From: Oryzobacter faecalis
GTDB lineage: Bacteria > Actinomycetota > Actinomycetes > Actinomycetales > Dermatophilaceae
DNA: 64,000 bases
Reading direction: 5' to 3'
Assembly: GCF_046764005.1 (NCBI RefSeq)
Contig: NZ_JBKOFW010000003.1
Location: 62,001-126,000 of the forward strand
This document shows, piece by piece, positions 32,199 through 41,281 of the stretch; position 1 is the stretch's first letter; each line of letters starts with the position of its first letter. The translations under genes were made by a program, and so were the position numbers. A model generated the notes under the pieces. The model ran no database searches, was not told where the DNA came from, and was given only the letters and a program-made list of their open reading frames with translations.

Positions 32199-33299
32199 TC
32201 AGGAGCCCCGGGTCCCGACCGGGTCGCCGGGCAGCCAGGGTCGCCGTCCGCCGGCCGCGATCCGCCGCTCGGCGAGGCGGTCGGCGGCCACCGCGGGGCT
32301 GACGTCGTGCTCGTCGGCCTCGCGCAGGACCGTGAGGGTCTGGTCGAAGATCCCGGTGGTCCGGGCCCGGGCGCGGTCCATGTCGAAGCCGTTCAGCTCG
32401 TCGCTCACCTGGATGACGCCGCCCGCGTTGACGAGGAAGTCCGGTGCGTAGGTGATCCCGCGCGCCCGGAGCCGGTCGGCGGTGCCGCCCCCGCCCTCGC
32501 TCGTGAGCTGGTTGTTGGCGCCGCCGCACACGACCTGCACGCGCAGGACGTCGACGGTGTGGTCGTCGAGGGCGCCACCGAGCGCGTTGGGGCTGTAGAC
32601 GTCGAGGTCGGTCCGGACCAGGTCGTAGGCGTCGGCCACGGCCGTGACCTGCGGGTGATCCGCGAGCAGCGACCGGACCGCGTCGTCGGAGACGTCGGTG
32701 ACGACCACGTGGGCGCCGTCCTCGAGGAGGTGCTCGGTGAGCCGGCGCCCCACCTTGCCGACCCCGGCGATCCCGACCCGGCGCCCGGCGAGCGTCGGCT
32801 CCCCCCACACGTGCTGGGCAGCGGCCCGCATCCCCTGGAAGACGCCCCACGCGGTGAGCACGGAGGAGTCGCCGGCGCCGCCGCGCTCGGGGGAGCGGCC
32901 GGTGGCCCAGCGGGTCGACTCGCCGACGACGTCCATGTCGGCGACGTAGGTGCCGACGTCGCACGCGGTGACGTAGCGGCCCCCCAGGGACTCCACGAAG
33001 CGCCCGTACGCGCGGAGCAGCTCGGGTGTCTTGTCCCGGGTGGGGTCGCCGACGATGACGGCCTTGCCGCCGCCGTGGTCGAGCCCGGCGACGGCGTTCT
33101 TGCTCGTCATCGCGCGCGACAGGCGCAGGACGTCGGCGAGGGCGTGGTCCATCGACGCGTAGGGGTGGAACCGGGTGCCGCCCAGACCCGGCCCGAGGGC
33201 GGTGTCGTGGAGGGCGATGACGGCGCGCAGCCCGGTCTCCGGGTCGCGGCAGAAGGCGACCTGCTCGTGGCCGGTGAGGTCGATGAGGTCCGTGGCCAT
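32199..33299 (-). CDS. vdh: Leucine/valine dehydrogenase (Glu/Leu/Phe/Val dehydrogenase family)
   Basis: 366 aa. NAD-dependent oxidative deamination of branched-chain amino acids. Substrate domain with LGGTRFHPYASMDHALAD and GLDHGGGKAVI (catalytic Lys), the Asp in CDVGTYVADM, then the Rossmann domain GRRVGIAGVGKVGRRL, and CGGANNQLT. The usual streptomycete neighbour DUF3073 is directly downstream. Valine versus leucine preference is not readable. Confidence 0.88.
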   Translation of the reverse strand: MATDLIDLTGHEQVAFCRDPETGLRAVIALHDTALGPGLGGTRFHPYASMDHALADVLRLSRAMTSKNAVAGLDHGGGKAVIVGDPTRDKTPELLRAYGRFVESLGGRYVTACDVGTYVADMDVVGESTRWATGRSPERGGAGDSSVLTAWGVFQGMRAAAQHVWGEPTLAGRRVGIAGVGKVGRRLTEHLLEDGAHVVVTDVSDDAVRSLLADHPQVTAVADAYDLVRTDLDVYSPNALGGALDDHTVDVLRVQVVCGGANNQLTSEGGGGTADRLRARGITYAPDFLVNAGGVIQVSDELNGFDMDRARARTTGIFDQTLTVLREADEHDVSPAVAADRLAERRIAAGGRRPWLPGDPVGTRGS

Positions 33300-33389
33300 G
33301 CCACAACGCTAGACCTCGACAGGAGGGGTCCGACGGTCGGAGGGATGTGAGACTGGGCCAGGTCCCACCCACCGATCGAGGAGCGTGTC

Positions 33390-34412
33390 GTGCTGAGAGT
33401 CGGCTACAAGGCGTCGGCGGAGCAGTTCTCGCCCGAGGAGCTCGCGGGCTACGCCGTGCGCGCCGAGGAGCTGGGGCTGGACTCGGTGACCGTCTCGGAC
33501 CACTTCCAGCCGTGGCGGCTCGAGGGTGGTCACGCGCCGAACTCGATGGCGTGGATGGCGTGGGTCCTCGCCCGCACCGAGCGGGTCGTCCTCGGGACGT
33601 CCGTGATGACGCCGACCTTCCGCTACAACCCGGCGGTGGTGGCACAGACCTTCGCGACGATGGCCTGTCTGGCACCGGGGCGGGTGCTCCTCGGGGTCGG
33701 CACGGGCGAGGCCCTCAACGAGGTCGCCGTCGGGTCGGTCGGCGAGGGGGAGTGGCCCGAGTTCAAGGAGCGGTTCGCCCGGCTGCGTGAGTCGGTGCAG
33801 CTGATGCGCCGGTTGTGGACCGAGGACCGGGTGAGCTTCGAGGGGGAGTACTACCGAACCGAGGACGCCGCGATCTACGACCGCCCGGAGGAGCCGGTGC
33901 CCGTGTACGTCGCCGCGGGTGGCCCGATGGTCGCCCGGTACGCCGGGCGCGTGGCGGACGGGTTCATCTGCACCTCGGGCAAGGGGCGTGAGCTCTACGC
34001 CGACCAGCTCGTGCCGGCGGTCGACGAGGGGCTGTCGAAGGCCGGGCGTGCGGCCGACGCGGTCGACCGGATGATCGAGGTCAAGGTGTCCTACGACCCC
34101 GATCCCGGACAGGCCCTGGAGAACACGCGGTTCTGGGCGCCGCTGTCGCTCACCGCCGAGCAGAAGCACTCGATCCACAGCCCGGCCGAGATGGAGAAGG
34201 CGGCCGACGAGCTGCCGATCGAGCAGGTCGCCAAGCGCTGGATCGTCGCGTCCGAGCCGGAGGAGGTGGTCGAGGCCATGCGCGTCTACACCGACCTCGG
34301 GTTCGACCACCTCGTCGTCCACGGACCCGGGCACGACCAGGAGCGCTTCCTCACGACCTTCACCGAGCAGGTGCTCCCGGGGCTGCGCGAGCTGGTCCCG
34401 GCGGCCCGGTGA
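33390..34412 (+). CDS. fgd: F420-dependent glucose-6-phosphate dehydrogenase
   Basis: 340 aa, the same size as mycobacterial Fgd1. It reduces F420 with glucose 6-phosphate, giving 6-phosphogluconolactone. Landmarks are LRVGYKASAEQFSPEELA, VSDHFQPW (catalytic His region), APNSMAWMAWV, LGVGTGEALNEVAVG and SGKGRELYADQL. GTG start with GAGGAG upstream. It heads a four-gene operon and its stop overlaps the next GTG. F420 biosynthesis genes lie at the right end of the window. Confidence 0.93.
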   Translation: MLRVGYKASAEQFSPEELAGYAVRAEELGLDSVTVSDHFQPWRLEGGHAPNSMAWMAWVLARTERVVLGTSVMTPTFRYNPAVVAQTFATMACLAPGRVLLGVGTGEALNEVAVGSVGEGEWPEFKERFARLRESVQLMRRLWTEDRVSFEGEYYRTEDAAIYDRPEEPVPVYVAAGGPMVARYAGRVADGFICTSGKGRELYADQLVPAVDEGLSKAGRAADAVDRMIEVKVSYDPDPGQALENTRFWAPLSLTAEQKHSIHSPAEMEKAADELPIEQVAKRWIVASEPEEVVEAMRVYTDLGFDHLVVHGPGHDQERFLTTFTEQVLPGLRELVPAAR

Positions 34413-35326
34413 CGGTGCCGGCGCGGGTTCCCGCGCCCCCGGCCGTCCTCCGCCTGCGCGGCCGAGAGTTCTCCGCCGCGCGGCCGGCGGTCATGGCCAT
34501 CGTCAACCGCACGCCCGACTCCTTCTGGTCCGGCAACCGGCACAGCGACCTCGACTCCGCCCGGCGCGCCCTCGACGAGGCGGTCGAGTCCGGCGCCGAC
34601 GTCGTCGACGTCGGTGGGGTCCGGGCCGGGCAGGAGGGGCCGGTCGTGTCGGCCGAGGAGGAGGTCGAGCGGGTCGTGCCCTTCCTCGCCCTCGCCCGGG
34701 ACGCACATCCGGACCTCGTCCTCAGCCTCGACACCTGGCGGGCGTCGGTGGCCTCGACGGCGGCGGCCGAGGCGGGCCTGGACCTCGTCAACGACACGTG
34801 GCAGGGGGCCGACCCCGACCTCGTCCACGTGGCGGCGTCGGTGGGAGCGGGGTACGTCGTCTCGCACACCGGCGGGCTGCCGCCGCGGACCGACCCCGTG
34901 GGCGTGACCTACCCGCCCGAGCCGCTCGGGGTCGTCGACGACGCGTTGCGCGTGCTGGGTGAGGGGGCCGCGCGGGCCGTGGAGGCCGGGGTCGCGGCCG
35001 ACCGGGTGCTCGTCGACCCGACCCTCGACTTCGGCAAGACCACGGCGCACTCGTTGACGCTGTTGCGGCACACCGAGGCCGTCGTCGCGTTGGGGTTCCC
35101 TGTGCTGCAGGCGCTTTCGCGCAAGGACTTCGTCGGCGAGACGCTGGCGCTCGAGGCCGACGACCGGCTCGAGGGCACGCTGGCCGCCACGGCGGTCGCG
35201 GCGTGGCTCGGCGCCACGGTGTTCCGGGCGCACGACGTCCGGGCCACCCGGCGGGTCGTCGACATGGTCGCGTCGATCCGCGGCGACCGGGCCCCGGCGG
35301 TCTCGGTGCGCGGGGTGCCGTCGTGA
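34409..35326 (+). CDS. Dihydropteroate synthase paralogue (FolP2 type)
   Basis: 305 aa, TIM barrel of the pterin-binding family. It has VMAIVNRTPDSFW (not the VNVTPDSFSDGG of true FolP), VDVGGVRAG, SLDTWRASVA, LVNDTWQGADP, DFGKTTAHSLTLLRH and ALSRKDFVGETL. This matches M. tuberculosis FolP2 (Rv1207), which is reported to lack dihydropteroate synthase activity. It is translationally coupled to fgd (GTGA) and to the next gene, so a role in folate is doubtful. Confidence 0.85.
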   Translation: MTVPARVPAPPAVLRLRGREFSAARPAVMAIVNRTPDSFWSGNRHSDLDSARRALDEAVESGADVVDVGGVRAGQEGPVVSAEEEVERVVPFLALARDAHPDLVLSLDTWRASVASTAAAEAGLDLVNDTWQGADPDLVHVAASVGAGYVVSHTGGLPPRTDPVGVTYPPEPLGVVDDALRVLGEGAARAVEAGVAADRVLVDPTLDFGKTTAHSLTLLRHTEAVVALGFPVLQALSRKDFVGETLALEADDRLEGTLAATAVAAWLGATVFRAHDVRATRRVVDMVASIRGDRAPAVSVRGVPS

Positions 35327-36495
35327 TCGTCCCGCCGGGGGTGGGTCCGGGGTCGGACGCGGGTGGCGGGGCGCTCGCGGGCATCCGGGTCGTCGAGCTC
35401 GGCGGCATCGGCCCGGTGCCCTTCGCCGGGATGGTCCTCGCCGAGCTGGGGGCCGATGTCGTCCGGGTCGACCGCCCGCACGAGACGAACCCGCTGGCGC
35501 TCGCCGGCGGGCTGCGGCGGTCGAGGCCGAGCATCGCCGTCGACCTCAAGCACCCGGACGGTCGGGCGCTCGTGCAGCGCCTCGTCGACGAGGCCGACGT
35601 CCTCGTCGAGGGGTGGCGGCCCGGCGTCGCCGAGCGGCTGGGGCTCGGGCCGTCGGAGTGCCTGGCGCGCAACCCGCGGCTCGTCCACGGCCGGATGACG
35701 GGGTGGGGCCAGACGGGTCCGTGGGCACGCAGTGCGGGCCACGACCTCACCTACGCGGCCGTGTCCGGGTCGCTCCACGCCCTCGGGCCGGAGGAGCGCC
35801 CCGTCGTCCCGGTCCCACCCGTCGCCGACTTCGCGGGCGGGTCGATGTACCTCGTGACCGGCATCCTCGCGGCCCTCGTCTCGCGGTCGAGCACCGGACG
35901 CGGCCAGGTCGTCGACGCGGCGATGGTGGAGGGCGCGGCGCACCTCGCGAGCCTCGTCCACGGCCTCCTCGGCGCGGGAGGCTGGCGCGACGAGCGAGCG
36001 GCCAACCTCCTCGACGGCGGGGCGCCGTTCTACGACGTGTACGCCTGCGCCGATGGGGAGTTCGTCGCCGTGGGGGCCCTCGAGCCGGAGTTCTGGCGGG
36101 CCCTCGTCGACGGTCTCGGGGTCGACGTCGGGGTCGACCAGTACGACACGGAGGGGTGGCCGGCGCAGCGTGCGGCGTTCGCGGCCGCCTTCCGGCTGCG
36201 GACGAGGGACGCGTGGGCCGAGCACTTCGCCGGGTCGGACGCCTGCGTCGCGCCGGTGCTGTCGCTCGCCGAGGCCGCGTCGCACCCCCAGCTCGCCGCG
36301 CGGGGGACCTTCGCTCCGGGGCCGTCCGGGCACCCGGTACCCCGCACGCCGCCCCGGCTGTCCGGCACGCCGTCGCTCGACCCCGGACCGGAGCCTGCAC
36401 CGGGGGCCGACACCGTCGCGTGGCTGACGAGCCACGGGTTCTCCGAGGAGGAGGTCTCGGCGCTCGTCGGATGCGGCGCCGTCCACCAGGCCTGA
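35323..36495 (+). CDS. CaiB/BaiF CoA-transferase fold protein, alpha-methylacyl-CoA racemase-like
   Basis: 390 aa from a GTG that overlaps the folP2-like stop. RVVELGGIGPVPFAGMVLAE and DLKHPDGRALVQRL are family III CoA-transferase marks. AGHDLTYAAVSG (His) and GRGQVVDAAMVEGAA (Asp) fit the catalytic pair of alpha-methylacyl-CoA racemases such as Mcr. It would epimerise 2-methylacyl-CoA during branched fatty acid or sterol side-chain breakdown. The crotonase follows 18 bp later. Confidence 0.85.
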   Translation: MIVPPGVGPGSDAGGGALAGIRVVELGGIGPVPFAGMVLAELGADVVRVDRPHETNPLALAGGLRRSRPSIAVDLKHPDGRALVQRLVDEADVLVEGWRPGVAERLGLGPSECLARNPRLVHGRMTGWGQTGPWARSAGHDLTYAAVSGSLHALGPEERPVVPVPPVADFAGGSMYLVTGILAALVSRSSTGRGQVVDAAMVEGAAHLASLVHGLLGAGGWRDERAANLLDGGAPFYDVYACADGEFVAVGALEPEFWRALVDGLGVDVGVDQYDTEGWPAQRAAFAAAFRLRTRDAWAEHFAGSDACVAPVLSLAEAASHPQLAARGTFAPGPSGHPVPRTPPRLSGTPSLDPGPEPAPGADTVAWLTSHGFSEEEVSALVGCGAVHQA

Positions 36496-36513
36496 GGGTG
36501 TTCGATGGGGGCC

Positions 36514-37293
36514 ATGAGCGAGAACCCCGAACAGCCCGCCGCCCGCGTCCGGGTCGAGGTCGAGGGCGGTGCCGGGCTCGTCGTCCTCGACGCTCCGCAC
36601 CGGCTGAACGCGGTGGACCCGGCGATGTGCGCCGAGGTCGTCGCGGCCGTGCGGCGCCTCGATGACGACCCGGCCGTGCGCGTCATCGCACTCAGTGGGG
36701 AGGGGCGCGGGTTCTGCTCCGGCGCACCGCTGTCGGAGTCGGGTGCGGACATGGGCGTGCTCGATGCAGGTGCCGAGGTCGTGCGCACGCTGCTCGCTGC
36801 CCGGACTCCGACCGTGGCCCTCGTCCACGGGGTCGCGGCGGGCATCGGGGTGCCGATGGCCCTGGCCTGCGACTACGTGCTGGCCGCCGACGAGGCGCCC
36901 TTCGTGCTGGCGTTCGCGCGGATCGGGCTCATGCCGGACGGCGGCGCGACCGCCCTGGTGACGGCAGCGGTCGGGAGGGCACGCGCCCTCCGCCTCGCGA
37001 TGACGGGGGAGCGGCTCGACGGCCGCACCGCCGCCGACTGGGGGCTCGTCGCCGAGTCGGTGCCCGCCGAGGAGTTCGCGGCCCGGGCGGAGCTGCTCCT
37101 CGCCTCGTTCGCCCGGGGCGCCACGGGGGCCCTCGGCGAGACGGCGGCTGCGGTCAACGCCGCCTCGCTCGACGTCGAGGCCGCCCTGGCCCGCGAGGAC
37201 GCCGGGCAGCGCCGCCTCGCCGCCACCGAGGACCACCGCGAGGGCGTGCGGGCCTTCCTCGGCAAGCGCGACCCGGAGTTCCACGCCCGCTGA
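36514..37293 (+). CDS. Enoyl-CoA hydratase/isomerase family protein
   Basis: 259 aa crotonase fold: LDAPHRLNAVDPAM, GEGRGFCSGAPL (oxyanion loop), HGVAAGIGVPMALACDYVLA, FARIGLMPDGGATALV. Both catalytic Glu of classical hydratases are missing (Pro in GVPMAL, Phe in the FGQPE position), while an Asp is kept in MPDGG. That pattern fits isomerases of the PaaG/ECI kind. An ATG at 36505 is an alternative start. Last gene of the fgd operon. Confidence 0.82.
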   Translation: MSENPEQPAARVRVEVEGGAGLVVLDAPHRLNAVDPAMCAEVVAAVRRLDDDPAVRVIALSGEGRGFCSGAPLSESGADMGVLDAGAEVVRTLLAARTPTVALVHGVAAGIGVPMALACDYVLAADEAPFVLAFARIGLMPDGGATALVTAAVGRARALRLAMTGERLDGRTAADWGLVAESVPAEEFAARAELLLASFARGATGALGETAAAVNAASLDVEAALAREDAGQRRLAATEDHREGVRAFLGKRDPEFHAR

Positions 37294-37315
37294 CCGCTGG
37301 ATGCGTACGCGGGCG

Positions 37316-37401
37316 GGCGTGCTGAGATCGACCTATTGGTCGATTCCGTTACGGGGAGGGCGTGCTGAGATCGACCTATTGGTCGATTCCGGTGCGGGGA
37401 G
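37316..37401. repeat. Tandem 43-bp repeat with internal palindrome upstream of kdpF
   Basis: Two adjacent 43-bp units (37316-37358, 37359-37401) differ at two positions. Each holds ATCGACC-TATT-GGTCGAT. They lie between the crotonase stop and kdpF. A degenerate copy occurs at 13084-13118. They could be regulator sites, terminators or a dispersed repeat. Confidence 0.75.
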
Positions 37402-37487
37402 GGCGTGGCGTCAGGATCGCGTCAAGACACCGTCGGGGGGCATCAGCGACCCCGGGCGACCGCGCCGCCGCTGCTTGCGTGGACGGC

Positions 37488-37574
37488 ATGTGGCACGACC
37501 TCCTCGCGGGCACGATCGCCCTGCTCCTCCTCGCGTACCTGACCCACGCCCTCGTCCACCCAGACCGGTTCTGA
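37488..37574 (+). CDS. kdpF: K+-transporting ATPase small subunit KdpF
   Basis: 28 aa, one transmembrane helix: LLAGTIALLLLAYLTHALV ending HPDRF, matching the KdpF pattern and its position just before kdpA (9 bp). It stabilises the Kdp complex. Easily missed because of its size. Confidence 0.88.
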   Translation: MWHDLLAGTIALLLLAYLTHALVHPDRF

Positions 37575-37583
37575 GGGACGACG

Positions 37584-39230
37584 ATGAGCACCGCCGTCCA
37601 GACCGGCGCCGCCGTCCTCCTCGTGGCCGCCGTGCTGGCGGCCGCCCACGTGCCGCTGGGGTCGTGGCTGCACCGCGTCTTCATCGACGAGTCCGACTGG
37701 CGCGTCGAACGTGTCATCTACCGGGTCGTGGGCGTCGACCCGCGCACCGAGCAGCGCTGGAGCGGGTATGCCGGCTCGGTGCTCGCCCTCGCGGCGGCCT
37801 CCGTCGCGCTGCTGTTCGTGCTCGTCCTCGTCCAGGGTCGGCTGCCGTGGTCGCTCGACCGGTCGATGGACTGGGACACCGCGCTCAACACGGCCGTCTC
37901 GTTCACGACGAACACGAACTGGCAGTCCTACGCCGGCGAGGCGGGCACGGGTCACACGGTCCAGATGCTCGGGCTCACCGTGCAGAACTTCGTCTCGGCG
38001 GCCACCGGCCTCGCCGTGGCGATCGCCGTCGTGCGCGGCCTGGCCCGCGCGGAGACGGACCGGGTCGGCAACTTCTGGGTGGACCTCGTCCGCGGGACCG
38101 TGCGCGTCCTCCTGCCGCTCGCGGCCGTCGCCGCGGTGCTGCTGCTGCTCGGCGGCGTCATCCAGAACCTCGCCGCGCCGCACACCATCGAGACCCTCAC
38201 GGGGGTGTCGCAGGTGGTCCAGGGCGGCCCGGTCGCCTCGCAGGAGGCCATCAAGGAGCTCGGCACCAACGGCGGGGGGTTCTTCAACGCCAACTCCTCC
38301 CACCCGTTCGAGAACCCCGGCCCGTGGACCAACGTCCTCGAGATCGTCCTGCTCCTCCTCATCCCGTTCTCCCTCCCGTACACGTTCGGCCTCCTGGTCC
38401 GCGACCGCCGCCAGGGGGCCGTCGCCGCCGCGGTCATGGGCACCCTGCTCCTCGCCGGAGTCGTCCTCACCACCTGGGCGGAGGTTGCGGCGTCCTCGGG
38501 CCCGCTCGGCTCGATGGAGGGCAAGGAGGTGCGCTTCGGCCTCCCGTGGTCGACGCTCTTCGCGGCCGCCACGACAGGCACCTCGACCGGTGCCGTCAAC
38601 TCGATGCACGACTCGTACAGCGCCCTCGGCGGCGGTGTCCCGCTGCTCAGCATGCTCCTCGGCGAGGTGTCGCCGGGCGGGGTCGGGACGGGGCTCTGCT
38701 CCTACCTCGTCGTCGTCGTGCTCGCGGTGTTCATCGCCGGCCTGATGGTCGGCCGCACGCCCGAGCTGCTCGGCAAGACGATCGGTCGCTCGGAGGTCAC
38801 CAGCGCGGCGCTCGTGACCCTGACGATGCCCGCGCTGGTGCTCCTGGGCACCGGTCTCGCCGTCGTCCTCCCCGTCTCGCTCGACGCCCGGCTCAACGAG
38901 GGCACGCACGGTCTCAGCGAGCTGATGTACGCCGTCGCCTCGGCGGCGAACAACAACGGCTCGGCGTTCGCGGGCCTCTCGGCGGACCAGCCCTTCCTCA
39001 ACCTGCTGCTCGCGGGATGCATGGCCGTGGGCCGCTTCCTGCCGATCGTCCTCGTCCTGCGTCTCGCGGGATCGCTCGCGGCGCAGCGGCGCCGACCGGT
39101 CACGCCCGGGACGATGCCCACCCACACCCCGCTCTTCACCACCCTCGTCATCGGCACCGTCGTCGTCGTCGCCGGCCTGACGTTCTTCCCCTCCCTCGCC
39201 CTGGGACCGGTCGCGGAGGCGCTGTCATGA
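37584..39230 (+). CDS. kdpA: K+-transporting ATPase subunit A
   Basis: 548 aa potassium-selective channel-like subunit with four MPM repeats. The selectivity-filter segments are TNTNWQSYAGE, GTNGGGFFNANSSHPFENP, TTGTSTGAVNSMHDS and ANNNGSAFAG. It works with the KdpB P-type ATPase for high-affinity K+ uptake. Its stop overlaps the kdpB ATG (ATGA). Confidence 0.96.
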   Translation: MSTAVQTGAAVLLVAAVLAAAHVPLGSWLHRVFIDESDWRVERVIYRVVGVDPRTEQRWSGYAGSVLALAAASVALLFVLVLVQGRLPWSLDRSMDWDTALNTAVSFTTNTNWQSYAGEAGTGHTVQMLGLTVQNFVSAATGLAVAIAVVRGLARAETDRVGNFWVDLVRGTVRVLLPLAAVAAVLLLLGGVIQNLAAPHTIETLTGVSQVVQGGPVASQEAIKELGTNGGGFFNANSSHPFENPGPWTNVLEIVLLLLIPFSLPYTFGLLVRDRRQGAVAAAVMGTLLLAGVVLTTWAEVAASSGPLGSMEGKEVRFGLPWSTLFAAATTGTSTGAVNSMHDSYSALGGGVPLLSMLLGEVSPGGVGTGLCSYLVVVVLAVFIAGLMVGRTPELLGKTIGRSEVTSAALVTLTMPALVLLGTGLAVVLPVSLDARLNEGTHGLSELMYAVASAANNNGSAFAGLSADQPFLNLLLAGCMAVGRFLPIVLVLRLAGSLAAQRRRPVTPGTMPTHTPLFTTLVIGTVVVVAGLTFFPSLALGPVAEALS

Positions 39231-41272
39231 CCTCGACCCTCGCGCGCACCGCCTGGCAGAACCTGCCCGCGGCGTTCGCCAAGCTCGACCCGCGCCACCT
39301 CTGGCGCAGCCCGGTGATCCTCGTCGTGTGGGTCGGGTCGGTGCTGACGACGGCGCTGTCCGTCCTCGAGCCCTCGGTGTTCGCGGTCGCGGTCACCCTC
39401 TGGCTGTGGGCCACCGTCCTGTTCGCCAACCTCGCCGAGGCCGTCGCCGAGGGGCGTGGCAAGGCCCAGGCCGAGACGCTGCGCCGCACGCGCACCGAGA
39501 CGACCGCCCGGCGGCTGCGCGCCGACGGCTCGGAGGAGGAGGTCGCGGGCACCGCCCTCGTGCTCGGCGACCACGTCGTCGTCGAGGCCGGGGAAGTCAT
39601 CCCCGGCGACGGTGACGTCGTCGAGGGGGTCGCGACCGTCGACGAGTCGGCGATCACCGGGGAGTCGGCCCCCGTCATCCGGGAGTCCGGCGGGGACCGG
39701 TGCGCCGTCACCGGCGGGACCACGGTGCTCTCCGACCGGATCGTCGTCCGGATCACGAGCAAGCCGGGCGAGACGTTCGTCGACCGGATGATCGCGCTCG
39801 TCGAGGGCGCGTCGCGGCAGAAGACCCCGAACGAGATCGCGCTGTCGATCCTGCTCACGACGCTGACGATCATGTTCGTCCTCGCGGTCGGGGCGATCCA
39901 GCCGATGGCGGTGTACTCGGGCGGGCGCCTCTCGCTCGTCGTCCTCGTCGCGCTCCTCGTCTGCCTCATCCCCACGACGATCGGCGCCCTGCTCTCGGCG
40001 ATCGGCATCGCCGGCATGGACCGGCTCGTGCAGCGCAACGTCCTCGCCATGTCGGGGCGGGCCGTCGAGGCCGCCGGCGATGTCAGCACCCTCCTCCTGG
40101 ACAAGACGGGCACGATCACCTTCGGCAACCGGCGGGCGAGCGAGCTCGTGCCGGTGCACTCGGTGGAGCGCGCGGACCTCGCCCGCGCGGCCCACCTCGC
40201 CTCGCTCGCGGACGAGACGCCCGAGGGACGCTCGATCGTCGAGCTCGTCGTGGCCGACGAAACCGACGGCGTCGTGGCCGCGGTGCTCGGCGACGTCGTC
40301 TCCCTCCGCCGGACCGGCGCCGAGGTGGTGCCGTTCAGTGCGACGACCCGGATGTCGGGCGTCGACCTCCCCGACGGCACGCGGGTTCGCAAGGGCGCCG
40401 GGAGCGCGGTGTCCGCCTGGGTCCGCGAGAACGGCGGGACGGTCTCCGGCGACCTCGAGGTCCACGTCGACGGCATCAGCGCGTCCGGCGGGACGCCGCT
40501 CGTCGTGGCCGAGGCCGCCCCGGGCGAGGCGCCGCGGGTCCTCGGGGTCGTGCACCTCAAGGACGTCGTCAAGCCCGGGATGCGCGAGAGGTTCGAGCAG
40601 CTGCGCGCCATGGGCATCCGCACGGTGATGATCACGGGCGACAACCCCCTCACGGCCAAGGCGATCGCCGAGGAGGCCGGGGTCGACGACTTCCTCGCCG
40701 AGGCGACGCCCGAGGACAAGATGGCGCTCATCCGGCAGGAGCAGGAGGGCGGGCGCCTCGTCGCGATGACCGGTGACGGCACCAACGACGCCCCGGCGCT
40801 CGCCCAGGCCGACGTCGGTGTGGCGATGAACACGGGCACGTCGGCGGCGAAGGAGGCCGGCAACATGGTCGACCTCGACTCCGACCCGACCAAGCTCATC
40901 GACGTCGTCGCCATCGGCAAGCAGCTGCTCATCACCCGGGGCGCCCTGACGACGTTCTCCATCGCGAACGACCTCGCGAAGTACTTCGCGATCATCCCGG
41001 CCATGTTCGTCGGCATCGTCCCCGGACTGCAGGCGCTGAACGTCATGCGCCTGTCCAGCCCCGAGTCCGCGATGCTCTCCGCGGTCGTCTTCAACGCGCT
41101 CATCATCGTGGCGCTGATCCCGCTGGCGCTCAGGGGCGTTCGCTATCGCCCGCTGTCCGCCCACGCGATGCTGCGGCGCAACCTGCTCGTCTACGGCCTC
41201 GGGGGAATCGTCGTGCCCTTCGTCGGCATCAAGGCCATCGACCTCCTCGTGTCCCAGATCCCCGGTCTCTGA
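39227..41272 (+). CDS. kdpB: K+-transporting ATPase ATP-binding subunit B
   Basis: 681 aa P-type ATPase. DESAITGESAPVIRESGGD (actuator TGES), the CLIPTTIGALLSAIG membrane motif, LLLDKTGTITFGNR with the phosphorylated Asp292, and MTGDGTNDAPALAQADVG in the P domain. Translationally coupled to kdpA. Confidence 0.97.
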   Translation: MTSTLARTAWQNLPAAFAKLDPRHLWRSPVILVVWVGSVLTTALSVLEPSVFAVAVTLWLWATVLFANLAEAVAEGRGKAQAETLRRTRTETTARRLRADGSEEEVAGTALVLGDHVVVEAGEVIPGDGDVVEGVATVDESAITGESAPVIRESGGDRCAVTGGTTVLSDRIVVRITSKPGETFVDRMIALVEGASRQKTPNEIALSILLTTLTIMFVLAVGAIQPMAVYSGGRLSLVVLVALLVCLIPTTIGALLSAIGIAGMDRLVQRNVLAMSGRAVEAAGDVSTLLLDKTGTITFGNRRASELVPVHSVERADLARAAHLASLADETPEGRSIVELVVADETDGVVAAVLGDVVSLRRTGAEVVPFSATTRMSGVDLPDGTRVRKGAGSAVSAWVRENGGTVSGDLEVHVDGISASGGTPLVVAEAAPGEAPRVLGVVHLKDVVKPGMRERFEQLRAMGIRTVMITGDNPLTAKAIAEEAGVDDFLAEATPEDKMALIRQEQEGGRLVAMTGDGTNDAPALAQADVGVAMNTGTSAAKEAGNMVDLDSDPTKLIDVVAIGKQLLITRGALTTFSIANDLAKYFAIIPAMFVGIVPGLQALNVMRLSSPESAMLSAVVFNALIIVALIPLALRGVRYRPLSAHAMLRRNLLVYGLGGIVVPFVGIKAIDLLVSQIPGL

Positions 41273-41281
41273 GGTGACCAC

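Noticed and set aside
31648..33389. bldC-like or other small gene near DUF3073, as in streptomycetes
   Set aside because: No frame in the gaps around DUF3073 gives a MerR-type helix-turn-helix or any recognisable short protein.
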